Notes: generated by a model not told the origin, from the letters alone. DNA of 64,000 nucleotides from Bacillus sp. FJAT-50079 (GCF_018343515.1 NZ_JAGYPD010000008.1:116001-180000); one strand, 5' to 3'; shown: positions 55,554-64,000, numbered from the stretch's first letter. A program made the numbers and translations.

Positions 55554-55567
55554 TGAAAGCGTTTACT
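55554..55567. promoter_or_regulatory. cre site (CcpA binding) at the operon promoter
   Basis: TGAAAGCGTTTACT fits TGWAARCGYTWNCW at every defined position. It lies 19 bases upstream of the binding-protein ATG and overlaps the likely -10 (TATAGT, 55570-55565). This position predicts strong carbon catabolite repression of the whole operon. Confidence 0.85.
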
Positions 55568-55950
55568 ATATATTGTTATTATCTCGCATTAAATTTCACT
55601 TGAACACCATACAAAATTGCACAAATTCTAGTACAAAATTTCCTTCTAAATTTATAAAATGGTATGTTCGATTAAAGATGATAAGCGAGTTTTATCCTAA
55701 AAGTAATTCTTTATTTTCCATCTTTGATATATACACCTACTCTCTCGTGCTCAAAAATACGCCAAAGAAAAGACCTTTCTTAAGTCTAATCAACTTAAGA
55801 AAGGTCTTCTCTAATTTACAACTTAACTTGTTATAAAATCCAAATATTAGCAGGGTTTTAGCATTTTATCGTCACTTTTACTACAAACCCCGTTATATCA
55901 AGGACTGGGGGCACTTATTACACCATGCCGCCCAAATATCCCTATTGTTT
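55568..55950. other. Non-coding region between ABC operon promoter and GH3 stop
   Basis: 383 bases. The first ~80 hold the promoter of the ABC/DraG operon. The rest carries the hairpin and arm repeat described at 55770-55932. No gene is supported. Confidence 0.6.
55770..55932. repeat. Integrase-arm-like repeat, copy 3, with strong hairpin
   Basis: A 16-bp hairpin (AAGACCTTTCTTAAGT at 55770-55785 with its inverse at 55793-55808) is followed by AAAATCCAAATATTAGCAGG, ACTACAAACCCCGTTATATCAAGG in two blocks, and ATTACACCATGCCGCCC. Order and spacing match copies at 39676 and 45869, though this copy is the most diverged. The hairpin may also terminate leftward transcription of the GH3 gene. Confidence 0.6.
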
Positions 55951-58074
55951 TTAATACCTCAACCCATGCCCAAGCTTATACACATTGCCATCGCTATCCT
56001 TATACGCATAGGATAATCCTTCGGGCATATATTTGTCCTTGTCATAGCCAGGTACATCATTTCTAGATACACACTCACCATTCTGATAAACTGCAATGAC
56101 TTGATCGCTTGCTGGTAATGTCAATGGTAGAACACCTACTGGTTGACTATTTCCGGCAATTACTTCAAACTGCGCATTATAGAAGGTATCATATCCAGCA
56201 ATCAATGCATCCGCCAATGGTTCAACATTTCCAAGAATCCATGGTAATGTCACGTTCACACTAATGACCACTTTCCCACCACGATTATGAATGTTGTCTG
56301 CCACTTCTTTAAGATGATTCATGCCAGTTAAAGTCGTTTCTTGATACAATGAGCCATCCAAGGCTGATAATACTTTATCCTCACAGATATCAAGTTCTAA
56401 TAGTCCTGGTGTCGCATTGAAATAAGATCCTGATTTTGGATGTAAAAATAGGATCGCTACATCAGCTTCTTCATGGTTATCAGTCAACGTAAATTGACCA
56501 AGCTCTTGACATTCTTTTCTTGCTTTTTCAGTGTAGGCGGTAGCTCGTTCTGCTTCCTTGTGGAAAACTTCCACATATACTTTTTTACCTTCAAGCTTTT
56601 CAGCTGTCAAAGGTAATGTCTGATTTTGGTTTTTAAGTACGGTTACAGATTTTTTATGTCCTTCATAAGCCGCATCCCAATGCTCTTGGGTACTTACAAC
56701 AGATGTAGCCAATTCTGGTGAATTATACGTACGGTCATCGAAAAGACCTAATGTAAACATTTCTGTCAGAAGTCTGACATTCGCTTCATCAATACGTTTT
56801 TCACTAATCCATCCTTTAGTAACGGCTAGTTTAAGATTTTCTATATCACCTGTATCAGCAACGATATCTGTTCCAGCGTTGACTGCTTTAGCAAAACGCT
56901 CAGCCTCACTTAACTCTTCAACGCCCCAGCACATATTATTCACAATGCCGCTATCACTATTTATATAGCCTGTAAATCCAAGCTTTCCTCTTAGAATATG
57001 ATTGATGAAATAATGATTAAAAGTGAAACCTACTTCTTCAAATGGAATGTCTTCACCTTCAAACTCTTGGACCACACTCTTCTTAATACTTGGGATCGAA
57101 TAATACGGCATGATAGATGATGTACCATGTTCTACCGCTGCTCTAAATGGAGGCAAGTGATACTTTTCTAAACTTCCCGGCGTTGGGTAAAGATTCCACT
57201 TTCCTTCTGCATAATGAGGATCAAATCCATTTTCCCTTGCTCCGCCACCTGGAAAATGCTTCGTTGTCATCGCAATACTATCTTTTCCTAACTTCTCACC
57301 TTGGAACCCGTCGATAAGGCGGCCAATCGCATCAGAAATAAATTCTGGATCTTCCCCAAACGTACCATACGTCCGTTGCCATCTTGGATCTGTAACGGTG
57401 TCCGCCATATACATATAACCTTTTCTTATTCCAGTTGCATTCCACTCTTTATGGGCGATTTTAGCAAATTCGCTAATAAGTGACGCATCTCCACCGTTTT
57501 TAATATCTCCTTGTGCTGCCGCTGCAAGTCCTAAAGTTCCAGGCCATGTGGAAAAAATACCAGCCGCATCATTCATACCAAAAATGGGTTCAGCGTTTTC
57601 ATTTCTTGAATTAGACGTCACGATGATCGGAATACCTAGACGCGTTCCTTCAGCAACTTCATTCATTTTATTAATCCACTCCGCCATTTCAGCTGGACTA
57701 AAGTTATCTCTTAAAATGAAGTGTCTTAAATTCCTTTGCTCAATCGTATGTGTTGTCCCATATACTTTTGATGCAGCGAATATATTTGTCCCTTTTTCTA
57801 TAATAGCCTCATCCAACACACCATCATGACTAGTCTTTTCTTTATCTTCTTGAGAAAGCCCCATCCTCCGGGTATTAATAAGCATCATTCCAACCTTTTC
57901 ATCGATATTCATCAATGATACTAAGTTCTCAGCCCGTTCTTTCGGACTTAAACGCCAATCTTTATATGGTTCTAATTTTCCGCTATTATTCAAATCTTTA
58001 AATTTTAATCCGTCAACTTCAATGATATTCTTCACTCTAACTTCTAGTTCAGGCTGTTTATGGTTCGCTCCCAC
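55951..58074 (-). CDS. GH3 family beta-glycosidase (cytosolic)
   Basis: A 707-residue glycoside hydrolase family 3 protein. N-terminal TIM barrel with RLGIPIIVTSN, GTFGEDPEF and KHFPGGG; nucleophile Asp in GYINSDSGIV (SDS where SDW is more common); C-terminal alpha/beta domain (~470-650). No signal peptide, so it acts on an imported glycoside. The GTG start has AGGAGGAG upstream. It is divergent from an AraC regulator. Typical GH3 activities are beta-glucosidase, xylosidase and N-acetylglucosaminidase, and the specificity is not fixed. Confidence 0.88.
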   Translation of the reverse strand: MGANHKQPELEVRVKNIIEVDGLKFKDLNNSGKLEPYKDWRLSPKERAENLVSLMNIDEKVGMMLINTRRMGLSQEDKEKTSHDGVLDEAIIEKGTNIFAASKVYGTTHTIEQRNLRHFILRDNFSPAEMAEWINKMNEVAEGTRLGIPIIVTSNSRNENAEPIFGMNDAAGIFSTWPGTLGLAAAAQGDIKNGGDASLISEFAKIAHKEWNATGIRKGYMYMADTVTDPRWQRTYGTFGEDPEFISDAIGRLIDGFQGEKLGKDSIAMTTKHFPGGGARENGFDPHYAEGKWNLYPTPGSLEKYHLPPFRAAVEHGTSSIMPYYSIPSIKKSVVQEFEGEDIPFEEVGFTFNHYFINHILRGKLGFTGYINSDSGIVNNMCWGVEELSEAERFAKAVNAGTDIVADTGDIENLKLAVTKGWISEKRIDEANVRLLTEMFTLGLFDDRTYNSPELATSVVSTQEHWDAAYEGHKKSVTVLKNQNQTLPLTAEKLEGKKVYVEVFHKEAERATAYTEKARKECQELGQFTLTDNHEEADVAILFLHPKSGSYFNATPGLLELDICEDKVLSALDGSLYQETTLTGMNHLKEVADNIHNRGGKVVISVNVTLPWILGNVEPLADALIAGYDTFYNAQFEVIAGNSQPVGVLPLTLPASDQVIAVYQNGECVSRNDVPGYDKDKYMPEGLSYAYKDSDGNVYKLGHGLRY

Positions 58075-58248
58075 TTTTTCTCCTCCTAAAATTAGTCTTC
58101 TCCTAAATTCTACCCTTGAGATGACATATATAGTGAATTTCTTACTATTTTCTCTCTATATTGTTATAATAACAACAAAAAGTTGAAAATAAATGACGTT
58201 TATTGCTATAAACATTGTAAATATTGCTATGTAGAGGGTGATAATAAA

Positions 58249-59163
58249 TTGAAGCAATCCGTTCTTATTCCAGTAACTAATCAAGGATTTGAGCTTCATT
58301 ACTTAAATAATGAAAATCGTCCCCATGGATGGCCCAATAAATATAACGAATCATCCGAAAATTTTTCCCAATTAGAGTCTCTCTTCCAATTGCATAGGCA
58401 CGATGTGTTAGAGGTTTTAGTATTTATAAATGGAGAATGTGATTTTTTTTGTGAAGGGAAAACATACTCCTTAAAAAGAGGAGATGTCGTAGTTATTCCT
58501 CCTTATGCTGTTCATAAAGCTAATATTAAAAGGATTGAGAAGTATGAGCGCGTCATTATTAGCGTTAGTGAGCATTTAATGGATGACTTTCTAATGAGCT
58601 CACCATTAATGAAAGAGAATATTGTTAATCAAAAGACAGAAAGTTCACATGTGTTACATCTGCAATCTAAAAGTTTCGAAGCAATCATTTCTTTGCTTGA
58701 TGATATCAACAACAGGTTGGTAAATGATGAAAAAAATTATTCCTTTACATTGAATTACCAATTATTCCAAACCCTTCAGATCATCTTTGATCCTGCAAGC
58801 AGGAGGCAAAACCTTAATAGCAAAAATGCGCTAGACGAAAGATTCGCGTCTATACTCGAATACATCGAATTACATTTAACAGAGCCGGATTTAAGTTTAG
58901 ATACAATATCTAGTTTCTTTCACTTAAATAAATACTATTTTTCCCATTATTTTAAACGGAACATGAACTTGCCATTTTACCGCTACGTATCATTAAAACG
59001 TTTATCGTTTGCGGTCACAATGATTAAGCAAAACCAGATGTCGATTGAAAAAGTTGCCTTAACATGCGGATTTCCTGATTATTCGAGTTTTTACAGACTT
59101 TTCAAAAAGGAATACAATCTCTCTCCGAAAAATTTTCAAAATGAATATAAGAAACGATATTAA
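58249..59163 (+). CDS. AraC-family regulator with cupin sensor domain
   Basis: About 304 residues: an N-terminal cupin (HRHDVLEVLVFINGECDFFC, KRGDVVVIPPYAVHKA) and two C-terminal AraC HTH motifs (LDTISSFFHLNKYYFSHYFK, VALTCGFPDYSSFYRLFKKE). The TTG at 58249 has AGAGGGTG eight bases upstream and is the likely start. An earlier TTG at 58183 lacks a site. It is divergent from the GH3 gene with about 170 bases between and probably activates it in response to a sugar bound by the cupin. Confidence 0.88.
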   Translation: MKQSVLIPVTNQGFELHYLNNENRPHGWPNKYNESSENFSQLESLFQLHRHDVLEVLVFINGECDFFCEGKTYSLKRGDVVVIPPYAVHKANIKRIEKYERVIISVSEHLMDDFLMSSPLMKENIVNQKTESSHVLHLQSKSFEAIISLLDDINNRLVNDEKNYSFTLNYQLFQTLQIIFDPASRRQNLNSKNALDERFASILEYIELHLTEPDLSLDTISSFFHLNKYYFSHYFKRNMNLPFYRYVSLKRLSFAVTMIKQNQMSIEKVALTCGFPDYSSFYRLFKKEYNLSPKNFQNEYKKRY

Positions 59164-59335
59164 TTAGATAGCTACGTACCTTACGCAGAGTATTTCGTCG
59201 TTGACATTTTTCACTTCTATTGACATTGCGGTTGAATCAGGTGATTCTTTCGTTCCAGCCTCTTTAAAATTGGGCTAGGAAGATTGCCGGAAGCAGTCAT
59301 TATACGATAAACTAGATAAAATAGAGGTGAAAAAA

Positions 59336-61273
59336 ATGATGTTATTACAGGTACAACAACTGACTAAACATTTTGGAGCAGAGCTCATTTTATCGAATAT
59401 AAAATTAGAAATTCAAAAAAAAGATCGGATTGCCCTCGTTGGTCGAAATGGTGCGGGAAAATCGACACTTTTAAAAATGATAGCTGGGCAGCTTTCCTAT
59501 GATTCTGGGCAAATTGTAAAGCCGAATGATGTATCGATCGGTTATCTTGCGCAAAACACTGGACTTGAATCAAATCTCTCCATCTGGGATGAAATGCTAA
59601 CTGTTTTTTCCAATTTAATCGTTATGGAAAACAATATTCGAAAAATTGAACATGATTTATCAGATCCTGCCATTTATGAAAAGGAAGGACAATATGAACG
59701 GCTTTTAGCTGAGTATGATCAATTACAGGTAACATTTAAAGACATGGGCGGGTATCAATATGAATCAGATATTCGGTCGATTTTACATGGCATGCGCTTT
59801 TATGAGGAAGACTACCAGACGTTAATTTCAACATTAAGTGGTGGACAGAAAACCCGGTTAGCGCTCGCCAAACTTTTGCTGATTAAACCTGATATCCTGA
59901 TTCTTGATGAACCGACAAACCATCTTGATATCGAAACCCTCTCTTGGCTTGAACAATATTTACAAGGCTATCCAGGAGCGATTTTAATCGTTTCCCATGA
60001 CCGCTATTTTTTAGATAAAGTGGTCGATCAAGTGTACGAGCTTTCAAGACATGAGCTAAAAAAATTTCATGGCAATTATAGCAAATATTTAATTCAAAAA
60101 GCTGAAATGTACGAAAAGGAAATGAAGCTTTACGAAAAGCAGCAAGATGAGATTGCTAAATTAGAGGATTTTATCCAGCGCAATCTCGCTCGCGCTTCGA
60201 CGACGAAAAGAGCACAAAGCCGGAGAAAACAATTGAATCGCATGCAAGTAATGGATCGACCTGTCGGTGGAGAAAAATCCGCAAGCTTTTCATTTCGCAT
60301 CGATCGACAAAGTGGAAATGATGTATTAAAGATCAATGATGCTTCGATCGGTTATGACAAGGAAGCTTTAGCACATCATATCGATTTTGACGTGACAAGG
60401 GAAGATAGCATCGCTCTCGTTGGTCCGAATGGGATCGGCAAATCAACATTATTAAAAACAATCATTCAAAAACTTAAGTTATTATCTGGTTCCATCCAGT
60501 TAGGGACGAACGTAACGATCGGTTATTATGATCAAGAACAAGCTGAGTTATCATCGAATAAAACGGTGCTACAAGAGCTATGGGATATTTATCCACAGAA
60601 AACGGAGAAAGAAATTCGCACAGTACTCGGTAATTTTTTATTTAGTGGTGATGATGTATTAAAAACGGTTGCCACCTTAAGTGGTGGAGAAAAAGCACGT
60701 GTCGCTCTTGCAGTTTTAATGCTTGAAGAAGCAAATTTTTTGATTCTTGATGAGCCGACGAACCATCTGGATTTAGATAGTAAGGAAGTACTCGAAAATG
60801 CATTGATTGACTATCCAGGAACGATTTTATTTGTCTCACATGATCGTTATTTTATTAACCGAATTGCGACAAAGGTAGTAGAACTCTCCGCTAACGGAGC
60901 AAGTGTTTACCTTGGCGATTATGATTATTATACAGATAAGAAACAGGAACAGTTTGAGCTTGCACGATTGGAAGCAGAAGCAAAGATCGTACGCCAAAAG
61001 TCAAATACTCCGATAACAAAAGATGCTTATCAATTAGATAAAGAAGCAAAAAAAGTGGAAAGACAACGGAAACGCCGGATCGAAGAAATTGAAGCACTAC
61101 TCGCTTCTCTTGAAGAGGAAGTGAACGAAAAAGAAGAACTTCTCTGCCAACCAACCGTTTTCGAAGATCATGAGCAAGTTATGGAGATTAACGAACGACT
61201 AGAAGTACTCCATAATGAAATAAATCAGCTTTTAGAGGAATGGACAGAACTATCTGAACAACTTCAATCTTAA
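59336..61273 (+). CDS. ydiF: ABC-F family ATPase (YdiF-like)
   Basis: About 645 residues, two ABC domains with no TM: Walker A GRNGAGKST and GPNGIGKST, signatures LSGGQKTRLAL and LSGGEKARVAL, Walker B DILILDEPTNHLD and NFLILDEPTNHLD, and a ~85-residue linker rich in KR between. A C-terminal coiled coil (~560-645) follows. ABC-F proteins act on the ribosome. Opening MMLLQVQQLTKHFG and position beside tsaD match B. subtilis YdiF. ATG 59336 is favoured by AGAGGTGA. A GTG at 59327 overlaps that site. Confidence 0.9.
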   Translation: MMLLQVQQLTKHFGAELILSNIKLEIQKKDRIALVGRNGAGKSTLLKMIAGQLSYDSGQIVKPNDVSIGYLAQNTGLESNLSIWDEMLTVFSNLIVMENNIRKIEHDLSDPAIYEKEGQYERLLAEYDQLQVTFKDMGGYQYESDIRSILHGMRFYEEDYQTLISTLSGGQKTRLALAKLLLIKPDILILDEPTNHLDIETLSWLEQYLQGYPGAILIVSHDRYFLDKVVDQVYELSRHELKKFHGNYSKYLIQKAEMYEKEMKLYEKQQDEIAKLEDFIQRNLARASTTKRAQSRRKQLNRMQVMDRPVGGEKSASFSFRIDRQSGNDVLKINDASIGYDKEALAHHIDFDVTREDSIALVGPNGIGKSTLLKTIIQKLKLLSGSIQLGTNVTIGYYDQEQAELSSNKTVLQELWDIYPQKTEKEIRTVLGNFLFSGDDVLKTVATLSGGEKARVALAVLMLEEANFLILDEPTNHLDLDSKEVLENALIDYPGTILFVSHDRYFINRIATKVVELSANGASVYLGDYDYYTDKKQEQFELARLEAEAKIVRQKSNTPITKDAYQLDKEAKKVERQRKRRIEEIEALLASLEEEVNEKEELLCQPTVFEDHEQVMEINERLEVLHNEINQLLEEWTELSEQLQS

Positions 61274-61280
61274 TGAGATA

Positions 61281-61412
61281 TGCGTAAGGCGTCCGTTTAA
61301 CGACGTACTTCCTTTCGCGATTCTATGGGATCAACGGCGAAGAATGAGCCGATGTTGACTTATCGTACAGCTAGTCGCTGGGCGGCTGGAGCTAGACACC
61401 GATATCTTCCTT
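61281..61412. repeat. Bacillaceae intergenic repeat element
   Basis: A ~130-base block of clearly higher GC than its surroundings. Minus-strand landmarks are GTCTAGCTCCAGC, GATAAGTCAA, CGCCGTTGATCCCA, CGCGAAAGGAAG and AACGGACGCCTTACGC. From memory this order of blocks is a common dispersed intergenic element in Bacillus and relatives. It shows self-complementarity but no gene. A short related piece (CCTTACGCAGAG) lies near 59178. Confidence 0.65.
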
Positions 61413-61456
61413 ATAAAATAGGAATTTAAAAAAACTTATACTTTCTTTATTTTTAC

Positions 61457-61491
61457 AAAGTGATGAAAAACAAATCGTTTTTCATCACTTT
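61457..61491 (+). terminator. Strong hairpin, terminator of ydiF
   Basis: AAAGTGATGAAAAAC-aaatc-GTTTTTCATCACTTT, a perfect 15-bp stem. It is downstream of the ydiF-type gene and the repeat. The following bases (GTTGTTTGCC) give only a partial U tract, so it may be shared with leftward transcripts. Confidence 0.7.
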
Positions 61492-61511
61492 GTTGTTTGC
61501 CTCCCTTTTTA

Positions 61512-61673
61512 TCATCCACAGATCTATTCACATTATTAACAATGATATAAAGGCTTTTGACGCACTTTTCCACATAATCCACATTTCAACCGTCGGTTAT
61601 CCACATTATCAACATCCTTATCAACATTATGTTGATAACGGTTGCATCTTTTTATCCACAATTGATATCCACA
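61512..61673 (+). other. DnaA-box cluster
   Basis: Ten 9-mers within 162 bases match TTATNCACA with at most one change. Perfect TTATCCACA: 61597-61605 and 61652-61660. One mismatch: 61512 (TCATCCACA), 61524 (CTATTCACA), 61566 (TTTTCCACA), 61575 (TAATCCACA), 61606 and 61618 (TTATCAACA), 61630 (inverted TGTTGATAA), 61665 (ATATCCACA). Nine lie on one strand. There is no dnaA or dnaN gene here, so this is more likely a chromosomal DnaA-titration or regulatory cluster than an origin. I recall a DnaA-binding cluster near gcp (tsaD) in B. subtilis; this is unverified. Confidence 0.85.
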
Positions 61674-61715
61674 GATAAAAAAGCGACTTTTTCTATAAAA
61701 GGCTTTTATCACGGA

Positions 61716-61742
61716 AAAAACTCCGAAGAAATCGGAGTTTTT
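61716..61742 (-). terminator. Terminator of the tsa operon
   Basis: AAAACTCCGA-agaaa-TCGGAGTTTT directly after the tsaD stop on the minus strand, followed by TTCCG. It is A/T-flanked on both sides. Confidence 0.85.
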
Positions 61743-61744
61743 AC

Positions 61745-62761
61745 TCATCGTTCAATATCTAATCCCGGTTGAGCATTCATATCTAAGCCACTTCTTTTAT
61801 CTAACTGAAATAATACACTACCTGCTGCTGCAATCATTGCCGCATTGTCGGTGCATAAATATAGCGGTGGAATGATCAGCTCTATCTCCGGTAGTTCGGC
61901 AAATTTCTCCTTCAGCGCCGTTCTAAGCCCTTGATTAGCAGCTACGCCTCCCGCAAGAAGCACTTGTTTCACATTGAACTCTCTAGCTGCACGAATCGTC
62001 TTCTCTGTCAGTACATCAATTACACTTTCTTGAAAGCTAGCTGCCAAATTTTCAGGAGAGATCGTTTCACCGCGCTGCTCAGCATTATGCAATGTATTGA
62101 TCACTGCAGATTTTAAACCGCTAAAGCTAAAATCGTATGAGCCTTCTTCCAGCCAAGCTCGTGGAAGCTTGAGAACAGGCGAGCCTTCATGGGCAAGCCG
62201 ATCGATATGCGGGCCTCCCGGATAAGGAAGGTTTAACGTTCGCGCGACTTTATCATATGCTTCACCAGCAGCATCATCGCGGGTTTCCCCAATCACTTGA
62301 AACGAACCATGCTTTTCCATTAATACTAGTTCCGTATGCCCTCCTGAAACAACAAGTGAAAGTAATGGAAATTTCATTTCTGTTATTAACTGATTCGCAT
62401 AAATATGGCCTGCAATATGATGAACGCCTACAAGTGGAATTTGATGAGCGAATGCTAATGCTTTCGCAGCATTTACACCTACAAGCAAGGCACCTACAAG
62501 CCCTGGTCCCTCCGTTACCGCAATCGCATCGATGTCCCGAAAACTCATCTCCGCTTCACGCATAGCATTCTCAATGACAATCGTCATTTCTTCCACATGA
62601 TGACGCGATGCTAGTTCGGGAACAACGCCCCCAAATCGTTTATGACTCTCAATTTGTGAAGCAACAACGTTTGATACGATTTCGTTTCCATTTTTCACTA
62701 TGGATGCTGCCGTTTCATCACAACTTGTTTCGATGCCTAGAACAATTAAGTCTTTTTTCAT
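61745..62761 (-). CDS. tsaD: tRNA threonylcarbamoyladenosine transferase subunit TsaD
   Basis: A 338-residue Kae1/TsaD ASKHA-fold protein: [15 protein letters not shown] at the start, metal-binding histidines in [24 protein letters not shown], and [12 protein letters not shown] near the end. It transfers threonylcarbamoyl from TC-AMP to A37 of ANN-decoding tRNAs, together with TsaB and TsaE. ATG 62761 overlaps the rimI stop by one base (TAATG). The order tsaE-tsaB-rimI-tsaD is the classical Bacillus gcp operon. Confidence 0.97.
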   Translation of the reverse strand: MKKDLIVLGIETSCDETAASIVKNGNEIVSNVVASQIESHKRFGGVVPELASRHHVEEMTIVIENAMREAEMSFRDIDAIAVTEGPGLVGALLVGVNAAKALAFAHQIPLVGVHHIAGHIYANQLITEMKFPLLSLVVSGGHTELVLMEKHGSFQVIGETRDDAAGEAYDKVARTLNLPYPGGPHIDRLAHEGSPVLKLPRAWLEEGSYDFSFSGLKSAVINTLHNAEQRGETISPENLAASFQESVIDVLTEKTIRAAREFNVKQVLLAGGVAANQGLRTALKEKFAELPEIELIIPPLYLCTDNAAMIAAAGSVLFQLDKRSGLDMNAQPGLDIER

Positions 62762-63225
62762 TATAAATTCACCCACATTACTAACGCATCCTCATAATTA
62801 TCGGTATAATAATTTTTTCGAATACCGCCTTCTTGAAACCCTAATTTTTTATACAATGATTTAGCCGGTTGATTGCTCACTCTCACTTCAAGTGTCATTG
62901 TGATCGCCCCCGCCTCTTTAGCTAGCGACATCATCTCTCGTAGCAATGATTCTCCTAGCTTACGGCTGCGAAACTGTGGCAGAATCGCAATATTCGTAAT
63001 ATGCGCCTCATCCATTACAAGCCAAACTCCACAATAACCTGCAACTTCTCTATTGCATTCAATCATCACATAAGTAGCAAAGCGATTGTGAAGAATATCA
63101 TTATGAAAGGCTTCAGCTGGCCAAGGTACAGCAAATGACTTTCTCTCGATCTCAACAAGCTGGCCAATATCTTGTTCTGTGGCACGTCTAAATGAAATAT
63201 CACATATATCCTGATGATTAATCAT
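62761..63225 (-). CDS. rimI: Ribosomal protein alanine N-acetyltransferase RimI
   Basis: A 154-residue GNAT: acetyl-CoA loop [16 protein letters not shown], beta-bulge strand HITNIAIL, and the typical C-terminal [16 protein letters not shown]. It acetylates the N-terminal alanine of ribosomal protein S18 in the model system. ATG 63225 (AGGAGAAAGAG upstream) overlaps the tsaB stop (ATGA). A longer frame to 63252 is not supported. In Bacillus this is ydiD. Confidence 0.93.
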   Translation of the reverse strand: MINHQDICDISFRRATEQDIGQLVEIERKSFAVPWPAEAFHNDILHNRFATYVMIECNREVAGYCGVWLVMDEAHITNIAILPQFRSRKLGESLLREMMSLAKEAGAITMTLEVRVSNQPAKSLYKKLGFQEGGIRKNYYTDNYEDALVMWVNL

Positions 63226-63920
63226 TGCTCTTTCTCCTGCTTTTCCAGCCATTTCGCTTCAGCCTCGACAAGGCGAATATAGTTAGGTGAAAAGGAATGA
63301 ATATCCTCTGCGGGCATATGCATCCCAAGAAGCCCTAATTCGCTCGGTCTCGGGTTCCATTCACTTGGAGCCGCATAATTTGCTTGATGCTTTAAATGAT
63401 GGTCAAATGTTTCTTTATGAAGCGGCACGTCATTGCCAATAAAAAGAATCGGTTCATTCATACTTTTACATTCAAGTGCCCACTCTTTTGCTTCAATATT
63501 GCGATCAGCCTTCACTACTTCTAAACTTCCTTCATTGTAGCGATAAAGTCCTGTATAAATTAATCCCCTTCTCGCATCAAATAAAGGTGAAATATATCCA
63601 GTAAAATATTTAGGTGCGGCAGCAAGTACTGCTAAGCTTGATACAGCCGACAATGGAATCCCTAAACTCCATGCCATTGTCTTTGCAACCGTTACGCCAA
63701 TTCGCACACCCGTGTAAGAGCCCGGACCTTTCGCTACGACGATTTTATCAAGCTCAGCAGGAGTAACATTACACTCTAACAACAAGCGCTCAATCGCAGG
63801 CATAAGGCGGATACTATGATTCTTTTTTAGGTTTGTGATATACTCTCCAATTACACGTTCTTTCTGCAATAATGCTATGCCAAGCACATCATTGGATGTA
63901 TCAATCGCTAATAATCTCAT
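63222..63920 (-). CDS. tsaB: tRNA threonylcarbamoyladenosine biosynthesis protein TsaB
   Basis: A 233-residue protein with one ASKHA-like unit: LLAIDTSNDVLGIALLQ and AKGPGSYTGVRIGVTVAK, the TsaB signature. It has no own catalytic site but dimerises with TsaD and binds TsaE. ATG 63920 (AAGGAGTTATGG upstream) is inside the tsaE 3' end by 20 bases, so translation is coupled. A longer frame to 63956 has no site. Confidence 0.95.
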   Translation of the reverse strand: MRLLAIDTSNDVLGIALLQKERVIGEYITNLKKNHSIRLMPAIERLLLECNVTPAELDKIVVAKGPGSYTGVRIGVTVAKTMAWSLGIPLSAVSSLAVLAAAPKYFTGYISPLFDARRGLIYTGLYRYNEGSLEVVKADRNIEAKEWALECKSMNEPILFIGNDVPLHKETFDHHLKHQANYAAPSEWNPRPSELGLLGMHMPAEDIHSFSPNYIRLVEAEAKWLEKQEKEQ

Positions 63921-64000
63921 TCCATAACTCCTTACATAAAGCTTCATATCTTGCACCTACCGGCTGAAAATGAAGCTTTCTTCGATTCTCTCCCTCATGA
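63901..64000 (-). CDS. tsaE: TsaE ATPase, C-terminal 32 codons only
   Basis: From the window edge the frame reads HEGENRRKLHFQPVGARYE and on to ELWNEIISD before TGA at 63901. The GxRYE-L-EEL-like tail fits the end of TsaE/YdiB. The P-loop part lies outside the window. It overlaps tsaB by 20 bases. Identification relies mainly on operon position plus this tail. Confidence 0.85.
   Translation of the reverse strand, partial: HEGENRRKLHFQPVGARYEALCKELWNEIISD

Noticed and set aside
61512..61673. Chromosomal replication origin
   Set aside because: Despite many DnaA boxes there is no dnaA, dnaN or other origin gene, and no clear AT-rich unwinding region with DnaA-trios was identified. A regulatory cluster is the simpler reading.

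Overview
The window is AT-rich chromosomal DNA from a Bacillus-like member of the Bacillota (Bacillaceae sensu lato). The evidence is the tsaE-tsaB-rimI-tsaD block convergent with a ydiF-type ABC-F gene, an alaR-alaT pair, a YuxH-like EAL-HDOD protein, a SinI-domain protein, a LicT-type antiterminator, and strong AGGAGG-type ribosome binding sites throughout. No rRNA, tRNA or CRISPR array was seen.

Layout. 1-4.5 kb: a sigma-54 catabolic cassette. A bacterial enhancer-binding protein is divergent from an amidohydrolase, a MIP18/DUF59 protein and a PfpI-family gene cut by the window edge. A near-perfect -24/-12 promoter drives the latter three. 4.6-9.0 kb: an EAL-HDOD protein, a chemoreceptor, and a phage-type repressor pair with four related operators. 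9.1-19.2 kb: a very large double-kinase sensor divergent from a SARP-like response regulator, a SinI-domain protein, a diguanylate cyclase, a LysR/DMT-transporter pair, a DUF420 membrane protein and alaR-alaT. 19.2-25.8 kb: a galactitol-type PTS operon with a dehydrogenase, an epimerase, a hexuloisomerase and a PRD activator. 26-37 kb: an operon of a Gfo/Idh dehydrogenase, an RbsABC-type transporter, a VOC protein, a YesMN-type two-component system and a PfkB kinase. 37-40 kb: gene debris (3' pieces of a class II aldolase and of a Uma2 gene), one MFS gene and a repeat scar. 40-45.5 kb: a beta-glucoside PTS operon (bglG, bglP, bglA-type, HAD) with two antiterminator sites. 45.7-46 kb: the last 47 codons of a tyrosine integrase plus its arm repeat. 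46.2-55.6 kb: an operon coupling a CUT1 sugar ABC transporter, an ADP-ribosylglycohydrolase-fold enzyme, a YesMN-type system and ribokinase, with a cre site at its promoter. 55.7-59.2 kb: another copy of the integrase-arm repeat, then a GH3 glycosidase divergent from an AraC regulator. 59.3-64 kb: conserved core genes (ydiF-type, tsaD, rimI, tsaB, tsaE 3' end), enclosing a Bacillaceae intergenic repeat and a dense DnaA-box cluster.

How it works together. Most of the middle 40 kb is sugar capture: five separate carbohydrate modules, each with its own sensor or regulator. From 39.7 kb to 55.9 kb the modules are separated by related copies of an integrase 3'-arm repeat. This suggests the region grew by successive site-specific integrations that later decayed. 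The candidates for undescribed biology are the DraG-fold/ribokinase operon (probably a ribosyl-conjugate utilisation pathway), the PTS operon with epimerase plus hexuloisomerase, the 1006-residue kinase with two degenerate phosphoacceptors, and the DnaA-box cluster.
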